64,000 bases of DNA from Siderastrea siderea (taxonomy: Eukaryota > Cnidaria > Anthozoa > Scleractinia > Rhizangiidae): the NCBI GenBank assembly GCA_964030785.1, contig OZ034977.1, positions 31,269,652 through 31,333,651 of the forward strand. Reading direction: 5' to 3'. Positions 1 to 14,200 of the stretch are shown one piece after another. The notes under the pieces are model-generated. The model was not told the DNA's origin. It ran no database searches and worked only from the letters and a program-made list of their open reading frames with translations. Each line of letters starts with the position of its first letter. Within the stretch, counting starts at the first letter, position 1. The position numbers were made by a program, and so were the translations under genes.

Positions 1-500
1 TCGCCTTCTACCAGTATTCTTTAGAACTTTTTATTTCCATTTATAGATATTAGATGTTTTTTTTTGGTCAAGTATAAAACTTCAGTACTTTCGAACAATC
101 GTTAAATGCTAAAGAAGCTTAAGCTTTTAAAGAAACCTATTTTTCAAAAGCGACGATGGTCATGCGATTTCCCGCCAAGAAAAACGCCGGTTGCCCAAAA
201 GCACCGCGCGATTTTCCGCCAAGAAAAGATGGCATTCTCTACCCCCGTCGGGTTGTCTTGGGACTCCCCTCCCCCTCCCACAGAGTCTGTGTGGACGAAC
301 GGACGTACGGACATACGGACGTACGGACGGACGGTCACGTGACTAATATATAGATTTAAGCCAAGCCTAAAAGCGGAGCCCCCTTTTTGTTTTGCTTGTT
401 TGTTTGTTTGTTTGTCTGTTTTTTTTTTGCTGGCAGTTATTAATTTGAGAAAATACTCTCATTCAAGTCGTTCAATTTAAACAAATAAAGAAAAGAAAAA
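1..500. other. Gene-free left edge with a TACGGACG-type tandem repeat
   Basis: No exon was recognised here. Around 283-345 there is a short imperfect tandem repeat built on ACGGACGT / ACGGACGG, ending in GGTCACGTGAC. The same GGACGGTCACGTGAC string returns at 1084-1100, so both are probably pieces of one dispersed repeat. A (GTTT)n run lies at 395-425. The ORFs here overlap on both strands and resemble nothing known, so none is called. Confidence 0.5.
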
Positions 501-504
501 ACAA

Positions 505-600
505 AAGAAAAAAATTCCTATCCTCACTGAGAGCCGAACCCGGATCGTCGGTGTTTGAAGCCGGATATTAGTCCACTAGGCCATGAGCGTTTATTGTCAT
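505..600 (-). repeat. tRNA-derived SINE head (minus strand)
   Basis: On the minus strand this reads like the body of a tRNA gene: an A-box-like stretch (GGCCTAGTGGACTAA) followed about 35 bases later by a B box (GGGTTCGGCTCT). The B box is near 530-545 in window coordinates. No acceptor stem closes around it, so it is more likely a SINE head than a working tRNA gene. It belongs to a different family from the SINE copies at 8025 and 12790. Confidence 0.45.
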
Positions 601-1101
601 TTTTCAAGTTAATTTTAATACTTATTTCTTTCTTCGTGACAAGCTGCCTATCAGCATGAAAATGCTGGTGTTTTTCCTGGCAAAATGTGTTCGGAACGCC
701 GTAAAAACCATGGTTGTGCACAGAAAAAACCAAAAAGCACTAGCTCTGCTATATTTGGCGTCGAAACCGCTGCGAAAAGCTGCGAACTCAAGCGGTGTGC
801 CGAACGAGTTCGAACAGAACCGACGAGGCAAATTTGAAGTTTTCGCCTGAACTTTATCGCCTAATTTTTTTCGCCGAAATTGAACTTTTCCCCTTCCACC
901 AAAAAGACAACTGAGTATTCTTTTGAACTTTTTTTTCCATTAACAAATTTGTTTTCGACTTTTGTTGTCTTGGCTTGTTTTGCTACAACGCAGGTCAACA
1001 TGCGATTTCGAGCAAAAAACACACGGGATTCAGCACAGGGTTATATCCAGTGTATGAAGTGTATCGGTAACCCTGTGGTGCGGACGGACGGTCACGTGAC
1101 T

Positions 1102-1288
1102 ATTACGTCATTACCAAAATTTCTTGGCTTGACAGGTTACCAAATTTCCTTAACAATGGAGCTCCGCTGACGCGCTGGCGCGCTGGCTCCGCTATTACGT
1201 CACAACCAAAATTTCTCGGATTGATAGGTTACCAAATTTCCTTAGTAATGGAGCTCCGCTGGCGGGCTTTGCCCGCAGGCTCCGCTAA
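1102..1288. repeat. Two tandem copies of a 92-95 bp unit with a GC-rich hairpin
   Basis: Unit 1 (1102-1193) and unit 2 (1194-1288) both start ATTACGTCA, then share ACCAAAATTTCT, AGGTTACCAAATTTCCTTA and AATGGAGCTCCGCT. Each ends in a GC-rich stretch with inverted repeats: GGCGGGC...GCCCGC in unit 2 and GCGCTGGCGCGC in unit 1, followed by GGCTCCGCT. The layout suggests local tandem duplication of a repeat tail. No coding potential is evident. Confidence 0.65.
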
Positions 1289-2276
1289 AAAACATACAGC
1301 TGCAAACTACCAAGAAGGAAGGAAGGGCGAGATTGTTTTTCGGCGTTAACATGCAAAATCAGGACACTGGTTTACCTGCACTTGTTGTAGCTCTGTGTTC
1401 CAACAGGCCCAAATGCTCAGATAGAAATTGGATGCCATGTAAACGGAGTTGAATCGCTTTTCCAGTTGTTTGAATGTTGTTTTTACCATTCCGTCCGCAA
1501 CCTCTAAACCGAGAACAACTGCATTTTGCGCTTTGCGTTTAACAAACTATGATGGTGAATTCTAATGTTCCTCGCAACAGTAATCTTGCTTCTGAGCTGC
1601 ATAGAAAATACCTTTTCAAGTTCAACTGTTCAAATTTGTTCTGTCTTCAGTTCGATCAAACACGTACATGATGGCTCCGTTGTGCGAACAGATTACAAAC
1701 TTGTTCAGTTTCAACTCCAGCAGCTATATGGTGAAATTGTACAGCTTCAATCCGCTTTGAACGATGATTACAACAATGTTCAGGAAAAATCAAACATGTA
1801 CCATATTTCAGAGCCAATAATTAGATTTTTTTCCAAAACGTGTGCTACTTTGTTCACTTTCGAGCAGTTTTCATTGATTCATTCAGCTTTGCAATGAAAC
1901 GTTGCAACACTTCGCAAGGTTTTGGCGCCCTTTTCGTTCAGTCATGTGATCGATTCTTGTTTCGCTTAAATTTTTTTCTCATTTTTCCCGTTCTTTCTGA
2001 TTTTTTTCTTAATAGTGGTTAAGTTTTTAACAAAACAATTATTCTACTCGGGCTTGCTGGATATCAAATGATTATAACCAACTCGGCACTACGCGCCTCG
2101 TTGGTTATCTATCATTCGATATCCAGCGCGCCCTCGTAGAATAATTGTTAAATATCCCTAGTCGCTTCATGACACAGCAACTGAAGTTAAACACCTGCTG
2201 TATGCGCCGCTGATGCCCTGTGTACGCGTTCACCTGCCTACCTTACCTAAAGCATGATAAACATTTGAGGCCTCAC

Positions 2277-5200
2277 CTTCTTTTTCAACTTCTTGTTCAA
2301 GTGGAACCAGTACTCCATCATCTTCATCCCTGTAGCCATAATAGTCTGCATCAACATCTTTGTACAACTCTCCTCTTGTTTTTCGAGGTGGGGCAGGTGC
2401 TATAATGCAAATCCAGTAAAATTCATGGGCATGAGTATAGATATTCAGTGTACATGTATATTACATTAATTATCTTAACTCTTAGACTCCCAGATTTCCA
2501 CCAAAAACACAATTTGAATCAAACTTTTCACCTCCATGTCGAAAGATATCTAACCTAACCTGCTTAGAATGTTGTTTGTGTTATTTAATTCACTTTCACA
2601 CGCAAGACGAAAAGCAAGGGCGTGTGTGATAATTATTATGGTGTTTGATGTGTACCTTAAATCACAAGGCACTACACTTGAAATACTAAGAACATTTTCG
2701 TTTGTATTTGGTTTTATTTCAAAGAGGTCATAAAGAGGTTTTTAAATTCTATAAAAGTAAATTATATAATTCACTGCTAAGTTTTTGTTGTAACTTTAAA
2801 GTAACGAGAGTTAAATGGTAACAAAAATAAAGGAAGGAATCCATAGTGATAAGCTTTCAAATTGTTATGACAAATTATGAATGATAACAGTTTTAGTTTT
2901 AAGTTTGTTTGTGTGACATAGAATTTCAAAATTATATGCACAAAATTTACGTGAATCTGCTGTTTACAACACAAGCCATTAACACTAATGCAGGTTTTGT
3001 TTACTGGGCCTTGTACATTTTTCTGACCAACTCTTTAGCAAGATTGTGACTTACGTTCTTGCTCAAACAGTTCCCTGACTCCAGGAAGATCTTTAGCTGC
3101 TCCAAAATACCTGCCATCAAAAAGTACTTCAGGATTAAGTACAACCACATCCTTCAACTGTATCTGTATTGTATCCGTATCGTCTTCCTTCTACACATCA
3201 GTTGTCTAACCACTGGGCTACCGTGAGACTCGTTCCAAGCTAGGTCATATTTACCCACTTTTTTAAGGTTCATTGCTGATCCTAGCAGTACGCAGGATGC
3301 ATATCACAATGAACCTAGTACATTTATGTCCTCCTTCACCATGAATATCGCAGTAGCTCAGTGGTTAGAGTGCCCGACCAGTATACAGAAGGTATGGGTT
3401 CAATTCCCATGGATGGCTCAGATTATTTTTTCCTTTGTCCCACACTCAAGACATTCTGAATATTCCACCTTTCTTATTTCCTAACCCAGCTTAAAATTCA
3501 CCATCCTTCTTTAGTTATCCTACGAGGCACTTTCGACATTACTGATCTTAGCAGTACGCAGGAAGCGTGTCACAATGAACCTAGTTAAAATGACCTGGTA
3601 GCACACTACGAGTCTCCCAGTAGCTCAGTGGTTAGAGCTCCCAGCTGGTGTAAGGAAGTTCATGGTATGATTCCCACCAGGATCTCAGATTTCTTTGTTC
3701 CAGACTCATGAAATACTGAACATTATGCCGTTCTGATCCGTTTCTGATACAATGTATCATTCACCTTTATTTCTTAAAATTGCCATCCCACACCATGCTT
3801 TCAACATTGGTGAACCTAGCAGTATGCATCTAGGGCTCATGTTAACTGTGAACCTCCTCACTCACCACCAGTCTCCCAGCAGCTCAGTGGTTGGAGCATC
3901 TGACCAGTGTATCGAGGGGCATGGGTTTGATTCCCTGAGGACTCAGATTTTTCTCTTTGTCCCATGCATGTGACATACTGAATATTTCATCTTTCTTGTT
4001 TCTTCACCAAGCTTATAATTTACCATCTTCATTTCTTTATTAATAGTAATTTTAACCACCCATTAACCATCAAATCCATATTTTAGTTGTGTCAGAGAAG
4101 TTCAAATATGATGAACCCTTTTGTTGACAATTCAACAGGCATTCTAAAATCTCTGAAGGGCCCTCGAACCAAACAATCTCTGCATGTCTGATACTGTTAG
4201 CATTAACATTATTTGACTCACTTGTATCCTCTGTTCCCAGGAACTTCTTTACCTTCATGATCAAGCATCTTTGGTCCAATTTTCTAAAAAATAAATTATG
4301 GTTAAATTATGGTTAATTAATTAAGAAACATGAAGTAATATTGATAACTATTAGTAATTCTTAGATATGTGTTTCTTTTGCCTCTAATTGTTCTTGTAAA
4401 GTATACTGTAACTTTCGTTTTTGATATTGTAATTAACTGTAGTCTGGTAAAATTGTGTTAGCATCTGTCACTATAATTTCAATTTCAACTTGTAACATTA
4501 TGATTGAGGAGGCCTAATTAACATAAGCTTCACAGTTTCCTTTAGGCCTCCTCACCACTGTTACCATCATTCTTTCTTCCTTCTTTGTTCTTTAATTATT
4601 ATCTTTGTATTGTTGTCTGTGGTGTGGCAAAATAAATTTGGGTCTCTAAAATGGGTGTCTCTTTAAGGAGAGCTTCGTCCACAATGGCAAAACAAACAGC
4701 ACATCAAACTCATACAAATTTCACCAAGGATGCCTCTGTTAATGTCATGAAAATGACTAAAGGTTTGTTATTTGAATGCTTTTTTCCACAAAAATGGAGC
4801 TCAAAGTAATCAAAACCATTCAAAGATATACAACTAGGTTAAGCACGACATTGAAACTTTATATAAAAGTTAAAACCAAAACCTTGAAAAATTTCACTCC
4901 AAAAATCAATTATTTCTTGAGACATGCCTGTTGAAATATGGTTGCTCAGTATCCAAACATCAGATTCCCAAACAAAGACATGTCATACCAAATAAATATT
5001 TTGTGTGAAAAGTCGCAAAGTCTGGTAGCTTTTGCTTTGATATTAAAAATGTTACAAATGTTCAAAGTCAGCAAGAGGAAGAGTTTTCAACCCTGCCCCA
5101 GCCCCTAGGCTTTTATCTCACTGGGGTGTTCCAAAATTGTACAACTAAAAACATGACAAGTCTGCTTTCAACAATTGGAGGCCAGCTCAGGTTTAACTAC

Positions 5201-8200
5201 ATAAACTAATTTACAAGAAATTACTCAATTTTTGCAAAATTGACCAACTTAACATCTGTGCCATAACCAAAATAATTACTTACTCCATAGTCTGGCCCTC
5301 CTAATTCTTTGATGCGGTCCTCCCAGTGTCGCTTCTCTCGCAGAAGTTTGTTAATCTCATCATTGAGATCACGGATTCTAAACTCACCAAGACCCGCTGT
5401 GAAGTCAATCATTCATAAAATATAATTTAAGTAAAAGTGCATTGGTCATCAAAGCTTGTTGTTTTGCCATGACAAACTAGTTGTAAGGCAAAGTACTCTG
5501 TAGTCATAGCTTTGTCTGATTTGACCCATGCTTATGAGTTACGGGAGGAAGATATGTTACTGAAAGTGCATTTTCTCCAAAACAGATCTAGCAAAAATGG
5601 AGGAAAGTTAAACTGTGGTTTTCATTACTTAATATGTTATGTAAGTCTGCATGCATGCAAACAGCAGACAATTTGAGGCAACAGTTGCCAATTCATTCCC
5701 TTAATATTGTGTACTGTTATTGAGGCCTACCCCACAATGGCCACCTTTCCACAACAGCCATGGTTTCTTGCTCCAATCTCCAATCCATTCCATTATACAC
5801 TCTTATTGAAACCTCTCCCCATGATGGCCACCCCTGTACAACAGCCTCTTTTTCTTGTCTCAATTGCCAATCCATAAAACCTTCCCATAACAGCCAATAA
5901 ATTCTGCCTAAGTGGGGGGGGGGGGGGGGGGATGGGGAGGAGGGGGCTGTTATAGAGAGGTTTGCCTGTACTTTAAAACTGACTTAAGGCAGCTCCTCAA
6001 TTTAACGTGTAGATACAGTGTAATTATCAAGTGTAAGAAAACAACAGTCTAGACTGTAACTCTTCTTTACTGAATAAAAATAAACACATGTATGTTCAAG
6101 ACATGTACAGCGAATGGAGAAATAGCCGAATGCTGTTGATATCTTTGTACATGACTGTTTACTTGGTCCCACAAATCCCAAATTTCACATAAACTACATA
6201 TATGCCAATGTAACCTGTGCATAATGTGAGCCCAAAAAATGGCCAGTCCAAAGTAATTTAGCAAAATGCCTGGTATCATGCCAATACATAGTAAAGAACG
6301 ACCAATGACTCAATATTCTCTTTCTGTTAAGCTACCAATGTGCAAGGTGAAGTCAAAAGGAGGCCATTCTGATAACGTGTCTTAAGACCCATAAGAGTAA
6401 GTTCCTGAGCAAAGATATGATTGTAATGTCAATGTCATACAGTATAGTATTAAAGTGCCTATGGAGTAAAACCTAAGTTAAGCTTATTTGAAAGGCCGTT
6501 CAAGATGAAGAAGGATGGTATTTTCAGTTTTGCAATATTTTCACTCGTTCCAAAGTTACTCCAGTTTTTGTTTTACGCAAATTAGAAATTGATGAAGTCA
6601 TAAGTGGTTACAGCATTGAGACAAATCACCAAATAAAGAATATCTCTGGAAAGAATGGGTCAAGGAAACTAAAACTTGGCACCACTATTGTGCATTAAGA
6701 AAGACACAACATTGGCTCCAGTCTCTTTCAGCTTTGAACTAAATATTACCATTTGTGACTCTATAATGTATAACAAGTGAAAGAAGGACCTGTCCTAAAC
6801 ACACATAATGTCCACACGGTGCTTAGTTTCCTCATTAAAAATTAAGGAGCAAGCAATGTTTGTTAAGCCTAAAAAAGCGAATGTCATTCTCGAAAGAAAG
6901 AGGCCTGAAAGCTAAGCCACTGCCATGGCAACATCGCCATGTGTGCTTATGTTTGTCTTTCTTAAGGTACATTACAGGTGCCAAGTTTCAGTTACAAAGC
7001 CTCAATATTTCCAGAGATAGTGTTAATTTAGTGATTTTTCCCTACACTGTAGCCACTTTGCAACGTCATCACTTATTTTCTTTTAACTTGAATGTCTCTA
7101 GAATGAGAGAAGATATTACAAAAAAAGAAGACATCATCCTTCTTCATTTTGAAAGACCTTTCAAATAAGCTTAACTTAGTTTTTAATTTCAAGGTACTTT
7201 AACCAAACACAGCCGGTAACTAAAAAGTGACAACTCACCATTTTGAATCTGGGCAACTTTTTTAGCAACTTCTCGTATGATCTGTTGAGCAGTAGTGAAG
7301 AAAGGCTTAGTTAAGATAAATTGTTGGAAACTTTATTTACATTGTACAGGTCTACATTGATAACCTTTCAATTAAAACAAAGAGTCTGAACTTCAGTAGA
7401 AAAAGAACTGCCACAGGAGAGGTATGGGAATAGCATCTCCCCACAGTGTAGACACGTAGGGGGCAGAAATTGATAGCATCTCAGGTTTTGGGTATGGTTA
7501 AAGGGGAGTAAAGAAATCAGACAAGGTAATTATCTTAGTCACACTGAATTAAGCAGCCAAGTGCAGGTATGTGAAGACAACAAACTCACCTAACCTCAAC
7601 CTGTACTGCCGTTTATTATACGTTTGTTAACATATAACGACAACAATTATGCTAATTGCTATTCACTGATGTTTGGCTCTAGAATTTTGACCCATGAATA
7701 AGTCAAGGGCGATTTTTTGGACTGATTTTTAGGTCGTGAAAGGTCGACTTGTACACAGGTAAATATTGTAACTACATGTACATGCATGTATTAATAAGGT
7801 GCAGTGTATGCTTACATCACAATTCAGGTAAAGGGGTGTATGGACGTTACGCTTGGTAATCTTCAGTAATTTTTTCACCAAGATTTGGTTAAAATTAAGT
7901 GCCTATACCATATTTACTCAATTAAGCGCTGCACCCGATTAAGCACTGTCCCAAATTAAGTGCTGCATATGAGAGCAAAAATATTAAAGAGCACCGCCCT
8001 CAAATAAGTGCCGCAGCGCAGATGCACCGCTGCACCGGTATCGCAGAGGTCAGGGTTCGAATCCCGGCAAGTCTGATTTTTTCAGGCTTTCTTTTCGCAA
8101 CTGCATAAGTTGCGTTAATAACTGCGAGGATCTTCTTTACATTTATTTCTTCATTCCACAGTTCTTATATGAATTCATATAAACAAAATCACTTGTTCTT

Positions 8201-11200
8201 TGGTTGAGTAGTTTTGGCAGTCTTGAGGAAAAAGTAAAAGCCAATTCTTGGGATTTACACCTTTAGTTCAAAAAATAAATACAAAACTATGTTTAATTCA
8301 TATGCAATAGCTAGTCAACATACATGTACCAAAACAGAACTTATTTGGAGCAATTTGGATTGCAAAGCTACTACTTCACTTTGGGCATTTTTCCAGGTTG
8401 CTGTTTAATTGTTGCTCTATTTATTAGCTTCAAAAAATACCTGTGGATCAGCAAAATAATGTAATCGAAAGTACAATAAGATTGCCATTTGCTCCATGGA
8501 AACAATTATTCATCTTATTCAAATTAATGTTTTATTGTTCCTTTATACTCATAGTGGCTATTGCTTGAGGATTAATAAATTAATTTAAGGACTTTTCTCC
8601 CTTGAGACGGGTAGTTTGCCACATGATAGACCTTCCTGGCCACATTATATGGCCTGAGTCTGATGAATAATTTACCTTTATTTTTTATAAAAAAAAATCA
8701 GAGGCCATGATAAATTAATATTGAATTATATTTGAAAAAAGAAAAAAAGAAAGACAATAAGTCATCAATATTATTTATCAAGTACTTGAAAGATTTTGAA
8801 TTACAGAATAAATTAAAACATTGAATAGTACTGGAGTAGTGGAGGTTCCTTTTAGCAGAAATTAAGAAGTTGTATTTGTTTCTTAACAATTTACTCAAGC
8901 ATTTGGAAGTCTTGCTTTGCCTAAGGGAAAATTACGGAGTTTTGCTTAATGGCAAAGCATGTTATGTCCACTGGGCAATAGAGCCACAACATGCTTGGTT
9001 GAACAATTGAATAAGCTAGAGCAAACAACAGAGATCATGTGCCTTTTGAAAAAAGAAAATCATGAATATGACAGACATTTGGAAACTAGCAGAACTAAGT
9101 TGAAGCAATTAGGATTTTAAGGTCAAATCACCTGGAGGGTGTCTGGCGGACTGAGCAGAACAAACTTGTGGTCACATACTAAAGAGGCAACAAACCTGAT
9201 GTCTCCATTTTTCAGCTTCCTGTAAGTTATCACATTCTGTCGCTAGATAAGGTCTTCTTTCCTGGTGATGTAGAAAGTAAAAGGTCTAAATGATCTTTGG
9301 GATACAAAAACAAAGCTCAAAACATCTTTTAGCCCAAACAATTCATTTATGATCCAACAAAAGCATGCTTTGAACAATAGACCGCACATACTATTCCCCA
9401 GCTTTTCCACTTGTGTTTAATATTTTTAATGCAGAGAATAACAGTACAGACCCAAACTGAATTAACCCATTCATTCCTGTTTAACTGCAGCAAACCACTC
9501 ATAATTTTACATGGTACACAGTTGCGTGTATCCCCATTCTCCCACAAAATTTGTTTGGGCTCCAAATATTAAACGTCAGCACTGTCTTCAGGGAAGAAAC
9601 ACAATGCAAACCAATCAGGATCCCCCTACTATGCAACATAAATAGAACGTTTTATAGGGCTCTAAAAAGAGGCTTTACTTTATTTTTCGCTCATGAAATT
9701 GCAACAAAAATAGCCACTACCTTTTTGTTACATATAACTTTAACTGCCTACATGTATGAAGTGAAAATTGGAGGGTATGGGGTGTTGAAATCAACCAGAT
9801 GAATCTATGTTTTCTCAATACCTTTCACTGACACTGCCCCACCATCAAACCTTAAGTGGTTCTAATGTCTGGATCAGTCTGAGAATGCACCAAACTACCA
9901 AGCAACGCATTTCTTAGCTTGGGTAGATCTAATTTACTGGGGAATATATCACCACAGTACCCAGCAAAGACATACGTCAATCAGCTTGAGAGAGACACCT
10001 GATTGACTACACATAGAAAAGAACTTCTGACAATATGGCATGGCAGGCAGAATGGAGGAAAATCATCCAGAACATCTGAACAAGCTTGAATAGATACCAG
10101 AAGAACAATCTCAGTTGTTCAAAATGACTTTTTGAAAAAAATGAAATTTTATCTTGTTATATTTTCACAGTGCCCTATTGAAAACCACCTTGCGTGATAT
10201 AGGCCATCTGTATAAAGAATTGCATTATTATTATTATTGTTATTATAGAAGTTTCCTATCTTCACAGTGCCATGAACATGCAAGCAGAACCTTTCTTTAC
10301 CTTGATTCCTTTACCAGCTTCCTTTCTTTGCAGATCATACCAGCGGGCAAGCATGGTCCTAAGAACATGTAAAATATTGATCAGCTTAGCATAACCATGC
10401 AGCTTACCTCTGCTTTGGAAATGGCTCATATTCGTTCACATTTAAGGTTGAAGCAGATTTCAATGCCATATTCACTTGTCTGGTGTTTGCACAAAGGCAG
10501 GGGTTTCAATAAAAGCCGGTTACCAGCGGTCTATCGCCACTTGTAAGGCCATCTGCTAAGAGTTTATTTATAAGAGAGGAAAGGGAGCTTGTCGTGGTCA
10601 CAGCCACCTATTCCACCTTCAGTGTGCAGCCACTCGTGACAAAAGGGACTGTTGACACAAGACTGCACATGTCATTGGAACTAGTACCTTGAGCACACTC
10701 ATGAGGAGACTCATTGACTGATTCTGGGACTGTCTGATTCAGTCTTTGATTGCTATTCCATTTAGTTGAAGGAAATTGGTAAAATGTTGGTTCCTGCAAG
10801 TAGGTATTTGTTGGGACATGTACAGGGGCAAGTTCTGGGAAAAAGATCCCTCTTGTGTGCCTGTCTAGTTCTCTAAAGAGAGTCCCCAGTTGGCAGTGCT
10901 GTCACTAACTTGTGAAGCAGCAGGGACAGTGAAAAAGGCAGCCAGGAAAAAAAAAACAGTTGATGTAGTAGCAATGGTTTGTTTGTCTATCAAAGGAGCC
11001 CGGATTCAAAATTGTAGTAGCTGTGGAAAATACCTGACACCTGCCCCTTATTGTGTGGTTCCAGAAAATGGCCACACCCCCACCACAGAGGGTCATTGGA
11101 AATTTTGAGGAAAGGGGCGTTTAAAGGTCAAAATGTTTAAAGGAAAGTATGAGCCTAAACTGGAATTTCCAGAGGGGTGGGGTGGGGTTCAAACCAAAAA

Positions 11201-14200
11201 ACCCTCTGCAGGGGGAGTATGGATATTTTCTAGAACAACACATTGACAGAAGTAATAATGGGGTTTTTGGGAAGAAGAATTTTATTGGCTGGGACTCAGG
11301 AATGAAGACAATAAGGTGAGATTCTGAGTTTTAACAGCGGTGTCAGCTTTTTAGAATTTGCTAATCCAAAATACTGGAAGACAAATTTGCAGTAAAATAA
11401 CTCAGGATGAGGGAACTTAGAAGCATTTGCTGATCCTCTCTAGACTGTTTAATAGGATCATCAGGGTCTTAGTCATCAAAACACCGTATTCATGGTCGGG
11501 GGGGGGGGGGCACTCAGCAGATGCTTGGGTTTGGAGGTTTGGTCCAGTTGTTTAAACCCTGACCCTGTTTAAGACAAAATATCTCTGATTTTGCTTCCCT
11601 GTTTAAGACAGACTTCCGATTTTCATCATATCCTCTTTACAGCTAGAATGGACTAGTCAGAGACTGTTTCTTGGCTGTTGATTGGCAAACTGGTGAACAT
11701 TTGGCTTTTATGGTGAGGTTTCTATAAATTGATGAAATCGATAACCCATTCAAGAAAAAACCTGCTGAAAACCATACCCTATCGGGGCGCACATCCCTGT
11801 TAAGGCCATCTAAGAGAGTACCCTCTCTGGGATTCATGGTTTAAAGATGTGCAACCAGGGAATCACATGCTGTGTGCTAAGTATCTGATTTTCAAACTGT
11901 TCCATCACTGTTAATATTGGATTCACTTAAAAGTTTGATGTGTTTTTTAGCCAGGAGCACTAGATTTAAGTTCAATTGTGTTTCTAGCCATCACCTTGGA
12001 TTCTAAAAGCGAAGAGGGTTTCAGAGGACCAGCAGGAATTGTTATTTTGCCAAATCCACACAAACTTCTTGTAATAGTCAAGCGTCCACCATAACAATAT
12101 CTGAAAGCTTATGCGCTGATCAATTTGAAACTTCAACATTCCCCCCGGGCATACCCCAGGCATTTGACTGTGCATTGTGCCAGCGAAGGGGGGAATTTGA
12201 ACACTGCCTTTGAAGGGTGGGGAATTTGAACCGGATTTATCTCTTGTTCTGGCGTAATACTCCCGTGCGTTTTTTTGGTTTTTGCGAGGTTTGACGAATT
12301 TACAAGATAGAATTTCACACTTGCTAGTAAATAACTCTTTCAAAAGGGTCTTTCAAAAGCAGTTTGAGGGTGTCATCATGGCATATCTCTCTGTGAAAAG
12401 TGTGAACAGTGTTTGATTGAAGACGAAATTTGAAGAGAGGTATTTCAGCACTAATTGGTGGGGCATTTGAACAGCTTTTTTGCCCAGAGGGGAGGAATTT
12501 GAACAATCCAACCTTCAAAAGTTCAAATGCCTGGGAGGCTTGCCTGGGGAGGAGATGTTGAAGTTTCGAATTGATCGGCACATTACAACCTGTAGAGTCA
12601 GTGCTTAATTCCAAATAGTGCAGAGAAGTGGTTAGGCCTAAATACAGTTGATCAATACTTAACCCTAAATACTGTTGATGAATGTTTAACCCTAAGAACT
12701 ACAATCAACGTTTGGCATTCTGCGAAAAAACTCTATCAGGCTAGGACTAGTATTTCAGACTGATGACCTCTGCCTTGGTTTCCTTTATAACATAGGAAGC
12801 ATCAAATCAATGTAAAGAAGATCTTCGCAGTTATTAACGCAACTTATGCAGTTGCGAAAAGAAAGCCTGAAAAAATCAGGCTTGCCGGGATTCGAACCCT
12901 GACCTCTGCGATACCGGTGCAGCGCTCTAACCAATTGAGCTAACAAGCCAACTGGGAGCTGGTATTGTGTGGTTCCAGAAAATATCCATACCCCTCCCAC
13001 GGAAGGTTTTTGGTTTGCATCCCCCCACCCCTTCGGAATTTCCGTTCCAAGGGGGACTTTGATGACCCCCCCTCCCCCCAGGAATTTCCACGTTACGCGA
13101 ACATGGTTTTTGTTGTAACATTTACTATCATAACATCCATTTTCAACATATAACGCTTTGTTATTGTTCAATACTATTTGCATGTTTGCTATCCGGTTTG
13201 AAATGTTCTATGTTTTTCACGAAAATTTGTTTAAACCGAGTGTTTTAACGTTCTATTAACGTTGGTGCCGAGGGTTGCCGCGAATAATTTACGTGCCGAA
13301 TGCGACGTAAACATTAACAACGAAGCCAAACTTTGAGAATCGATTTTGTATTTGCCACACTCAAACCTGCCGTCAAAAGCGAAACTGTTGAATGTAAATT
13401 ACACTAAAAATCGACGGTTATGATGTTCGAAAGAGAATTAGAGTAAAATAGCAGCTTTTTTCCTGGGATTATGCACAAGTGAATTTGCATACCGCGAGTC
13501 TAAAAATAAGCTTAAATTGCACAGAGGGATAACAAATCGAACGTGTCTTCCCGCACTTTATCCTTTGTTTAAAATTGAAATAGTAAATGAAGGTCAAATG
13601 GAAACTCAAAGATAATGACAACTGTAAAAGAATTTGTAAGAAATAGCTAATATAGGCTGAACTTTTAGTTTCAGTTCAAAAACGCATCAAATTTGCATAA
13701 CGCGTGAAATCTGACCTTTTCAAATTATGAGCGTCACTGTTTATGTAACGCAACAATTCTATCTCGATGACATCCGGTGAAAAGCGGCTGAAAACCCTTT
13801 GCTGGATTGCACGTTAAAAATATTTTTGTATTTGTTTAAACAACTTTGGTGTTTAACGAAAAACATTCCCAATGAAAGGATTGAAAACGGTGCAATATTC
13901 ACCGAAGGCCAAGGAGACACGCAATTTTCCGTAAACGCGAATATGCAAATCAGGTCTACCGAAATTTTATACAAATTTGGCATTTCAGTCAACATATTTG
14001 CGTAGTTTTGAAGGTCAAAACAGCCCACGTAAGTATTACTTCGTGCTTGGCATCAATCGTGCGTTGCTTTCAATTCTTTTCGTGTTTCTTTACCCTCTGG
14101 AAAATGAGCTTCCTATGAACCCCCCACTCCCCTCGGAAATTTCTGCCTTTGAACCCCCCTCCCCCTCGGAATTTCCAGTGACCTTCCGTGGGGGGGGTAT

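Noticed and set aside
12881..12950. tRNA-Thr gene
   Set aside because: It has the SINE tail, C at position 33 and a truncated relative at 8025, so a SINE is more likely.
13759..14028. Overlapping 68-114 codon ORFs on both strands
   Set aside because: They lie inside a non-coding inverted-repeat element and overlap each other without conserved motifs.
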